5,473 nt of DNA, from positions 1-5,473 of the forward strand of contig JAJRUK010000227.1 of assembly GCA_024277835.1 (NCBI GenBank). Reading direction: 5' to 3'. The translations under genes were made by a program, and so were the position numbers. The first letter of the stretch is position 1, and each line of letters begins with the position of its first letter. This document shows, piece by piece, positions 1 to 5,473 of the stretch. The notes beneath the pieces were generated by a model. That model saw only the letters and a program-made list of their open reading frames with translations, was not told the origin of the DNA and did not search any database. This DNA is from Planctomycetota bacterium. Its GTDB lineage: Bacteria > Planctomycetota > Phycisphaerae > UBA1845.

Positions 1-1224
1 CGTCAGCTTAACAGCCTCTGTTTTCCCGAGCGCATCGATCAGATAGATTTCATACTCGCCACTCTTGTCGGAAAGGTACGCGACGGTCTTGCCGTCGGGC
101 GACCACGCGGCGTTTCGATCGCGCGCGCCGGAGTCGTTGGTGAGATTGCGCGTGGGACCATCTTTTTTGGGGACAGAGAAGATTTCGCCGCGTGCAACGA
201 CGAGCGCCCGCTTGCCGGATGGAGAAATGTCGATCCCCGTGATGCGATTGGAGACATCTTCGAGTCTTGTCCTCGCCTCGGGAGCGTCTGCCAGTATCTG
301 AATGGGGACGACGTTCGACTGACCGGTCTTCGTATCGAGAACCGCAAGCGAGCCGCCGAGTTCGTATACGATCTTATCACCGCCGGCGCTGGGGCGGCGG
401 GCGTCGTACTCGGTGTGGTGCGTGAGTTGCTTCGTTTTCTTTGTCTTAGGATCAACGCTGAAGATATTGAGCGTGTGGTTGCGGTCGGAAGTGAAGTAGA
501 CCTTGTCGCCAATCCACATGGGGATGCGGTTGGTCGCTTTGTTTTCGGTGAGGTTTGTGAGTTTATCCGTCGAAAGGTCGTAAACGTAAATCTGCTGGAC
601 GCGTCCACCGCGATACCTCTTCCACGTTCTGTTTTCGCGCGATGTCTTGTTGTAAGCGATCTGTTTGGCGTCTGGCGAGTAGCTCCCGGTGGCAGCTTCG
701 TTGAGGATCAGTTCTTCGACATCCGTGCCGTCGGGCGAGATCAAAAACAAGCGGTTATATCGACTCGCGCTACTTCGACCGGAGCGAAAAAGGATTTTCC
801 CCGAAGTTGGATGCCAGCCAATGACCTGGTCATAACCCGGATGAAACGTCACGCGGCGGATGTTGCCGCCATGCGCATTCATGACATAGACGTCGCTATT
901 GCCGTCGTACTCACCCGTGAACGCAATGAGGCTACCGTCAGGCGAGAACTTCGGGAAACGCTCCGAGCCGTCGTGGATCGTGAGTCGTGTTGCATCGCCG
1001 CCGGTCGCAGGAGCAGTCCAGATGTCCTCGCCATAAACAAAAACGATCGTGTTCTCGTGAATGTCGGGGAAGCGCATGAGTGGGCGAGCGTTAGCACCGT
1101 CTGCCTGAATCGCTACGACCTGCGCGGACGCAGCCATCGCGGCGCTTTGCATCGGGAGCGTGCAGGAACAGTTGGCGATCGCGGCTGCGATGATGAGGGC
1201 GGTTCGGTAGGGCGTTGCGAGCAT
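1..1224 (-). CDS. Tricorn-like protease (S41 family), N-terminal part, cut by left edge
   Basis: The frame is open for 408 codons from an ATG at 1224-1222 to the window edge. Residues about 8-35 form a signal peptide with hydrophobic core LIIAAAIA; cleavage near AMA or ASA (about 32-34) fits better than lipidation, because IANC is a poor lipobox. Residues about 47-308 read as a six-bladed propeller of PD40/WD40-like repeats: GEDIWTAP (65-72), FPKFSPDG (90-97), DVYVMNAHGG (111-120), LFLISPDG (159-166), then blades ending KLTNLT (221-226) and TKQLTHH. From about 325 a second propeller begins (IDISPSGKR, NAAWSPDGKT). Order and spacing match the beta-6 then beta-7 propellers of Tricorn, whose family trims peptides to short products. 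The PDZ and the catalytic Ser/His core would lie beyond the left edge, so activity cannot be judged. A TolB-like propeller protein is the alternative, but the opening segment RFPDIHENTIVFVYGEDIW is Tricorn-like. The start is firm: it has a strong ribosome binding site, and no ATG, GTG or TTG lies between it and the in-frame stop at 1338-1336. Confidence 0.88.
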   Translation of the reverse strand, partial: MLATPYRTALIIAAAIANCSCTLPMQSAAMAASAQVVAIQADGANARPLMRFPDIHENTIVFVYGEDIWTAPATGGDATRLTIHDGSERFPKFSPDGSLIAFTGEYDGNSDVYVMNAHGGNIRRVTFHPGYDQVIGWHPTSGKILFRSGRSSASRYNRLFLISPDGTDVEELILNEAATGSYSPDAKQIAYNKTSRENRTWKRYRGGRVQQIYVYDLSTDKLTNLTENKATNRIPMWIGDKVYFTSDRNHTLNIFSVDPKTKKTKQLTHHTEYDARRPSAGGDKIVYELGGSLAVLDTKTGQSNVVPIQILADAPEARTRLEDVSNRITGIDISPSGKRALVVARGEIFSVPKKDGPTRNLTNDSGARDRNAAWSPDGKTVAYLSDKSGEYEIYLIDALGKTEAVKLT

Positions 1225-1232
1225 GAATACAA

Positions 1233-1239
1233 TCTCCTT
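1233..1239 (-). promoter_or_regulatory. Ribosome binding site of the Tricorn-like gene
   Basis: The minus strand reads AAGGAGA, ending 8 nt before the ATG at 1224-1222. This is a near-perfect Shine-Dalgarno sequence at normal spacing. It fixes the start codon and also supports the minus strand as the coding strand here, against the long antisense open frame. Confidence 0.85.
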
Positions 1240-1294
1240 GCAGGGTCGAAGCGGAATCTCTGAGTTTGCGTCATACAGTCTGTCGAAAAGTGTG

Positions 1295-1315
1295 GCACCG
1301 GTTTGTAACCGGTGC
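1295..1315. repeat. Perfect 9-bp palindrome with 3-nt loop, probable dispersed repeat
   Basis: The plus strand reads GCACCGGTT, then TGT, then AACCGGTGC: a perfect 9-bp stem. The element begins 55 nt upstream of the ribosome binding site of the protease gene. On the minus strand it is followed after about 5 nt by only four T residues, so it is at best a weak terminator for the RND transcript. Read through, it encodes the peptide GYKPVPH, which I recall recurring in spurious small proteins from environmental genomes, as expected of a dispersed REP-like palindrome. That recollection cannot be tested here. Confidence 0.7.
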
Positions 1316-1345
1316 GATAACTTCTCTTTCTTGGTCTAGAGCGTT

Positions 1346-1365
1346 CAACACTCAAGCAAGTGTTG
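1346..1365. repeat. 7-bp inverted repeat with 6-nt spacer
   Basis: The plus strand reads CAACACT, six bases CAAGCA, then AGTGTTG. The arms are perfect. Neither strand has a T-run after it, so it is not a typical terminator. It could be a regulator-binding site for the downstream protease gene, or part of the neighbouring repeat cluster. Function unknown. Confidence 0.5.
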
Positions 1366-1372
1366 TAGGCAA

Positions 1373-1403
1373 CCCCCCTCGATCCCCCCTTAGTAAGTGG
1401 GGG
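1373..1403. repeat. C/G-run imperfect palindrome, probable dispersed repeat
   Basis: Two runs of six C (1373-1378 and 1384-1389) flank TCGAT. The second run starts an imperfect hairpin: CCCCC (1384-1388) plus CTT pairs with AAG plus GGGGG (1399-1403), with a loop of AGT and a single bulged T at 1398. The minus-strand reading, CCCCCACTTACTAAGGGGG followed by a second G-run, resembles G/C-run palindromes scattered between genes in several environmental bacteria. Translated, it gives PHLLRGDRGG, similar to repeat-derived peptides in mispredicted proteins. Copy number elsewhere in this genome cannot be seen. Confidence 0.6.
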
Positions 1404-1586
1404 ACGAAAGAGCGAGTCCGCATAAGCTGACTGTTACTTGCTCCAGCGCGGCACTTCTTCGACAAACCGCGAGCCGGGGATCGTACCTCAGATGCTCGGA
1501 AGAAAAAAGGGGACGTCGGAATTGCGATGGGCAAAACGGCCCGCCAGACAACTCTGTACGACTTTACAACTGCTAGTCGAAACTCG

Positions 1587-4500
1587 CTATAGCCGAGCCG
1601 TCTCGGGAAGCTCTGCGCGTCCGGTCGGTATCTGCGACGCTGGTTGCGATCTCGATGCGATGAGAGGCTTGCCGGTCAAGCGTCGCGCGAACGCTTCGCG
1701 CGCGTCGATGAGGAGGCTAAACAGCGCGGGCACCAGAAAGAGCGTGAAGATCGATGAGAACAGCAACCCGCCGAGAACAACGCTGCCAAGTCCACGATAA
1801 AGTTCGCTCCCAGCGCCGGGGAAGATAACCAGCGGACAAAGCCCCAGCACAGTCGTTGACGTCGTCATGAAGATCGGGCGGACCCGGGTCCGGACGCTCT
1901 CAAGGATCGCCTCACGGCGAGGCATGCCCTCACGAATGTGGTTCAGCGCCTGGTGGATGATCAGGATCGGGTTGTTCACGACCGTTCCGATCAGGATCAC
2001 GAAACCAAGCATCGTAAGAACGTCCAGTGGCTGAAGTACGAAGAGGTTGACGAGCGCCAGACCAATGAATGCGCCGACCGCGCCAAGTGGAACGCTCAAA
2101 ATAATGACGGCAGGATATAGCCAGGACTCGAAAAGCGCCGCCATGAGCAGGTAAGTGATTAGCAGCGCGAGTCCGATGTTGACCCGAAGGGCAGCCCACG
2201 TCGCGCGAAGTTTGTCAGCAGTGCCCGCGAGGGCGATGTAGTATCCACCCTCAAGGTCACCGTTGTCGCGAAGCGGGGCGACGATTTGGGACTCGATGTC
2301 GAACATCGCCTGTTCAAGCGGAACGTCGTTGGGCGGCGAGACTTCGATCGTAATCGCTCTTTGTCGCTGGCGGTGATTGATCTGCTCAGGGCCAGCGCCA
2401 AGGTCGATCGTTGCGAGCGCAGCCAGCGCGACGAGATTGCCGGACGGCGTAGCGATGGGTAGAGAATCAAGCGAATGCGTGTGCATGGCGAGGTCTTCCC
2501 GACCTTTGATGGTAAGGTCGATCTTCTTGCCGGCTAGGAAATAGTCGCCCGCGTACGCGCCATCGACGAGCGCGTTTACAGCATAGCCAAGGTCTCTCGC
2601 TGTCACCCTCATGTCAGCGCACTGTTCCCACTTGGGTTTGATGTGAACCTCTGGGTTGGAAAGGTCCAGGCTTGGTTTGGGCCTGACTTGAGCGTAGGGA
2701 ATGACGCCGCGAACCTGCCCCATGATTCGACCGCCAAGGGCGACGAGCTTTGTCAGGTCCGGACCGGTGATCTCAACGTCGATGGTTCGCCCCGCGCTCA
2801 AGCCTTGCTCAAACAGACTCGTTTGCTTGGCAATGGTGAATGTTCCCGGAATGCCTCCACCGGCGGCTCGTAGCATCGGGACCAATTCGCTGGCGCGGGC
2901 TGGGTCTTCCGCTCGCACCCCCATGAAGACTGTCTTTCCAGTCGCGACGTAAAAGAAGTCTTTAATAACGGGGGGCTTGTCGCGTCCTCGGCGACTCGCT
3001 TCGTCGTTGTCCACGTCCCAATGCGGTTGCAGCGTCGTTTCTACCCGTTCACCCATGCGCGTAAGTTCGTCGAGGTTGTAGCCGGGCGGTGGAATCATCA
3101 CCGCGAACACGAGGTTTCGATTCCCGGCGGGAAGGTACTCGACGGCGGGCATTAAAAGGTAGCTAACGAACGCGGAGACGCCGACCAACGTGGCGACGGT
3201 GGCGAGGCGCGTCGAGGTTCGAGAAAGCAATCGCTCGTTCGTCGCGACAACGACGTTGACGAACGACTGCCCGATGGTCCGACGTTTGGTTGGTGCGCTG
3301 ACCGCGCCGATCGAAGATGGCCCGGACGAGTTGTGGTGCTTTCTAAGAAGTTTCGCAGCCGACGTCGGGATCACCGACACAGACACAATCAGCGAAATCG
3401 CAACGCCCGCACTGATCGCCAGCGCAATGTCTCTAAAAAGGTGTCCCGCCTCCTCCTGAACAAAAAGAACCGGTACGAACACCGCGAGAGTGGTCAGCGT
3501 CGAAGTCAGCACCGCCCCCCAGACCTCCTGCGTGCCCTTTGCAGCAGCCACCATCCGACTCTCGCCCGCCTGGTAATGGCGGAAGATGTTTTCAAGGACA
3601 ACGACGGCGTTATCGACGAGCATGCCCACCGCAAACGCCATACCCGCGAGGCTTACGACGTTGAGCGATCGTCCGAGCAACCCAAGGACAATGAACGCGC
3701 CGAGGATACTCGTCGGGATAGCGAGACCAACCACAAGGGTCGATCGAGCGCTGCGCAGGAAGAGTAGCAGCACGCCAATCGTCAACAAACCGCCGACGTA
3801 GATATTTCGCACGACAAGATCAACCGCAGACAGGATATAGTCGGTTTCGTCGTACACCTGCGTGAGTACGAGGTTGGAACTCTTGAGCACGCCGCGGTTG
3901 AGTTTGTCCGCCGCCTCACGAAGACCCGCCATGACATCGAGCGTGTTCGCCCCGCGCTGGCGGACGACGTTAACAGCGATGTTGGTCGTTCCGAACCTGC
4001 GAACAAGCCCGCCTGCTTTCTTGTGACCAAGATGTACGTCTGCCACATCACGAATGTAGACAGGCGAGCCATCGAGTCGCGCGATGATCACGCTTTCAAC
4101 TTGTTCGATGTTTCGGAATCGCCCAAGGGTCCGCACAACGTATCGGCGCTTCCCTTCCCAGAAGTCGCCAGCCGAAGTATCGATGTTTCGTCCGCGGAGC
4201 GCTTCACGGATATTTTGCACGGTGAGATTTCGAGCAGCCAGCTTACGCGGGTCGATGATAATCTGCATCTCGTCCTCGCGTCCGCCGAGGACGTTCGAAG
4301 TCGCAACGCCCGAGACCCGTTCAAAGCGAGCTTCGACAACGTCTTCCGTAAAGCGGCGCATCGTGGGGACGTCGATCTTCGGCGGAAGAAGGTCCATGAT
4401 CGACGGATGGTCCTTCGCAAGCCGAGACAGCCGAAGCATTTGCAGTCCGGGGTTCTTCGTTTGGCGAACGTGCTCAAGATCGTCGCGCAGTTCGGGGTTG

Positions 4501-4973
4501 GCGGCGACGGCTGCACTAAACTGCGCGTCCGACGGGTTTCGCTGACTCAAGATGAACCACGCAATCGGGCGGTCGGCAGAGTTAGAGGCAGTAATGACCG
4601 GCTGGTCGGCATCAATGGGATATTGTGGAACTTGCTGTAGTCGCGAGTTGACCTTGAGCAGCGCTTCGTTCATCTCGGTGGCCACGGTGAACTCAAGTGT
4701 GATTTTCCGAACCGAGTCGGAGCTTTCCGACGTCATCTTAATCACGCCCTCGACGCTTTGAAGCTGTTCCTCCTGCTCCTGGACGATCTCTCGCTCGATC
4801 TCCTGCGGACTCGCGCCGGGCCATCGCGTTTGAATGGTAATGACGGGGCGTTGAACCTCCGGGGTAAGCTGCATCGGCATACGCAGAAGCGCAACGGTCC
4901 CGAACAGCACAGTGAGCAACACGCCGACCGAGACCTTGACGGGATTGTTAAGAAATAGCGATACAAGGTTCAT
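1587..4973 (-). CDS. Inner-membrane RND efflux transporter (AcrB/HAE type)
   Basis: This complete protein of 1128 residues has full RND architecture. TM1 is at about 12-30, followed by the first periplasmic porter/docking loop (WPGASPQEIE 51-60, DPRKLAARNLT 241-251, GANTLDV 341-347). TM2-TM6 span about 387-540, with a cytoplasmic linker about 543-585 and TM7 about 588-609. The second periplasmic loop begins YLPAGNRN and contains IPPPGYNLDEL (627-637). TM8-TM12 span about 927-1089, followed by a polar tail of about 38 residues. By family knowledge it works as a proton-driven trimer that exports substrates through an adaptor and an outer-membrane channel. TM4 has VDN (453-455), keeping the AcrB D407 equivalent but with N for D408; TM10 has VNN (999-1001), with N for K940; R1030 and T1037 match R971 and T978. 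Extra residues about 147-202 lengthen the first porter region. The absence of a CusA-like heavy-metal signature favours the HAE class, but the substrate cannot be predicted. The start is 10 nt after the adaptor stop, with only a weak GAAG upstream, suggesting translational coupling. Confidence 0.96.
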   Translation of the reverse strand: MNLVSLFLNNPVKVSVGVLLTVLFGTVALLRMPMQLTPEVQRPVITIQTRWPGASPQEIEREIVQEQEEQLQSVEGVIKMTSESSDSVRKITLEFTVATEMNEALLKVNSRLQQVPQYPIDADQPVITASNSADRPIAWFILSQRNPSDAQFSAAVAANPELRDDLEHVRQTKNPGLQMLRLSRLAKDHPSIMDLLPPKIDVPTMRRFTEDVVEARFERVSGVATSNVLGGREDEMQIIIDPRKLAARNLTVQNIREALRGRNIDTSAGDFWEGKRRYVVRTLGRFRNIEQVESVIIARLDGSPVYIRDVADVHLGHKKAGGLVRRFGTTNIAVNVVRQRGANTLDVMAGLREAADKLNRGVLKSSNLVLTQVYDETDYILSAVDLVVRNIYVGGLLTIGVLLLFLRSARSTLVVGLAIPTSILGAFIVLGLLGRSLNVVSLAGMAFAVGMLVDNAVVVLENIFRHYQAGESRMVAAAKGTQEVWGAVLTSTLTTLAVFVPVLFVQEEAGHLFRDIALAISAGVAISLIVSVSVIPTSAAKLLRKHHNSSGPSSIGAVSAPTKRRTIGQSFVNVVVATNERLLSRTSTRLATVATLVGVSAFVSYLLMPAVEYLPAGNRNLVFAVMIPPPGYNLDELTRMGERVETTLQPHWDVDNDEASRRGRDKPPVIKDFFYVATGKTVFMGVRAEDPARASELVPMLRAAGGGIPGTFTIAKQTSLFEQGLSAGRTIDVEITGPDLTKLVALGGRIMGQVRGVIPYAQVRPKPSLDLSNPEVHIKPKWEQCADMRVTARDLGYAVNALVDGAYAGDYFLAGKKIDLTIKGREDLAMHTHSLDSLPIATPSGNLVALAALATIDLGAGPEQINHRQRQRAITIEVSPPNDVPLEQAMFDIESQIVAPLRDNGDLEGGYYIALAGTADKLRATWAALRVNIGLALLITYLLMAALFESWLYPAVIILSVPLGAVGAFIGLALVNLFVLQPLDVLTMLGFVILIGTVVNNPILIIHQALNHIREGMPRREAILESVRTRVRPIFMTTSTTVLGLCPLVIFPGAGSELYRGLGSVVLGGLLFSSIFTLFLVPALFSLLIDAREAFARRLTGKPLIASRSQPASQIPTGRAELPETARL

Positions 4974-4983
4974 AACAGTTTCG

Positions 4984-5473
4984 CTACTTCGCAGGCTCGG
5001 GCGGGTTCAACAGTTTTTCGGTGTCGATTCGATTCGCGATGATAACCTGTTGCCCCGGACGCAGTCGCTCGTTGCCCCGGACAACGACCAGAGACTTCGG
5101 TTCGACGACACCACGAATCGCGATCAGTTCGTTAACAGCCACACCAACAGACACAAAAACCTCACGGACAGTAGCGTTGCTGCTGTCGCCTTCAACCGGT
5201 TCAACCAGATAAACAACCGGAGTCCGACCGCCCAGCACAATCGCGTCTTTCGGGACGAGCGTAGTAGTGACCGGGCTACCAATGCCGATCGTCGCTTCCG
5301 CGAACATGCCAGCCATCAGTAGCGGGATGTTGTCGTGAATTTCGTTTGCGACGCGAATCCTGACCGGAAAGCTGCGCGATCGGGAATCCGCAAACGGAAT
5401 GATCCGACGAATCGTGCCGGTAAACACCCTGCCCGGGTGAGAGGAAACGGTCACGGTAGCCACCTCGCCGACG
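4984..5473 (-). CDS. Periplasmic adaptor (HlyD/AcrA-type membrane-fusion protein), C-terminal part, cut by right edge
   Basis: The reading frame enters from the right edge (first full codon 5472-5470) and gives 162 residues before TAG at 4986-4984. Residues 1-65 of the fragment form the typical beta-barrel domain: VGEVATVTVSSHPGRVFTGTI, then R32 to R40 (RSRSFPVRIR), then LLMAGMFAEATIGIG, the family's L.PGM.a.v segment with A in place of P. The membrane-proximal domain follows (LVPKDAIVLGGRTPVVYLVEP; VVVRGNERLRPGQQVII at 129-145), ending in a short Pro/Lys tail. The N-terminal signal, lipoyl and hairpin domains are outside the window. The GTG at 5463-5461 is an internal valine, not a start, because the conserved barrel begins before it. 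The protein would join the RND pump encoded 10 nt downstream to a TolC-type channel. The order adaptor then pump is the standard one for these operons. Confidence 0.93.
   Translation of the reverse strand, partial: VGEVATVTVSSHPGRVFTGTIRRIIPFADSRSRSFPVRIRVANEIHDNIPLLMAGMFAEATIGIGSPVTTTLVPKDAIVLGGRTPVVYLVEPVEGDSSNATVREVFVSVGVAVNELIAIRGVVEPKSLVVVRGNERLRPGQQVIIANRIDTEKLLNPPEPAK

Larger units (their letters stand above)
1225..1586. other. Intergenic region between RND and protease genes, with three inverted repeats
   Basis: This 362-nt gap separates two genes of the same orientation. It holds the ribosome binding site of the downstream gene and three inverted-repeat elements (1295-1315, 1346-1365, 1373-1403). 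I see no tRNA, no convincing small gene and no clear rho-independent terminator. The stretch 1404-1586, just downstream of the RND stop, has no element I can name. The size of the gap suggests that the protease has its own promoter, but I could not pick out a convincing -35/-10 pair. Short open frames here run through the palindromes and show no protein-like composition. Confidence 0.75.

Noticed and set aside
39..608. Minus-strand open frame of 189 codons
   Set aside because: It is out of frame with the protease gene on the same strand. The product is rich in Arg, Ser, Thr and Pro, typical of a shifted reading of a GC-rich gene.
415..1263. Plus-strand open frame of 282 codons
   Set aside because: It is antisense to the Tricorn-like gene, whose translation has clear PD40 repeats and a good ribosome binding site. 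The plus-strand product has no recognisable motif or domain.
1270..1280. Possible -10 box (minus strand TATGAC) for the protease gene
   Set aside because: It matches only 4 of 6 consensus positions and has no acceptable -35 at 16-18 nt, so it is not supportable.
1281..1315. Rho-independent terminator for the RND gene
   Set aside because: The stem at 1295-1315 is strong, but the T-run on the minus strand is only four bases and starts about 5 nt away. It is also roughly 270 nt past the stop codon.
1113..1534. Two small minus-strand open frames in the gap (80 and 60 codons)
   Set aside because: They run through the palindromic repeats (giving GYKPVPH and LLRGDRGG), and one overlaps the start of the protease gene. 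These are repeat-derived translations, not genes.
4023..4640. Plus-strand open frame of 205 codons inside the RND gene
   Set aside because: It is antisense to conserved porter-domain sequence of the transporter. Its composition is set by the codons of the opposite strand and it shows no motif of its own.

Overview
The window shows a chromosomal segment of a Gram-negative (diderm) bacterium with medium-high GC by eye. All supportable genes lie on the minus strand, so transcription runs from the right edge to the left. The main evidence for a diderm is the adjacent membrane-fusion protein and RND-transporter pair, which implies an outer membrane. The style of the RND protein, an exported Tricorn-type protease and GC-rich palindromic repeats between genes would suit a Planctomycetota-like or similar environmental lineage. 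That taxonomic guess is inference and weakly held.

Layout in transcription order: (1) 5473-4984, the C-terminal 162 residues of a periplasmic adaptor (HlyD/AcrA-type membrane-fusion protein), cut by the right edge. (2) 4973-1587, a complete 1128-residue inner-membrane RND transporter, starting 10 nt after the adaptor stop codon. (3) 1586-1225, a 362-nt non-coding gap holding three separate inverted-repeat elements, at least two of which look like dispersed genomic palindromes. (4) 1224-1, the first 408 codons of an exported Tricorn-like protease (S41 family), cut by the left edge. The Tricorn frame is open from its ATG to the edge, while a long open frame on the opposite strand is only its shadow.

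The adaptor and transporter form one operon: the adaptor would link the inner-membrane RND trimer to a TolC-type outer-membrane channel, which is not in the window. The protease has its own strong ribosome binding site and is set apart by the long gap, so it is probably a separate unit. No functional link to the pump is visible.

I found no clear previously undescribed system. The points most worth a second look are the altered proton-relay residues and the porter-domain insertion of the RND protein, and the cluster of three palindromes in the gap.
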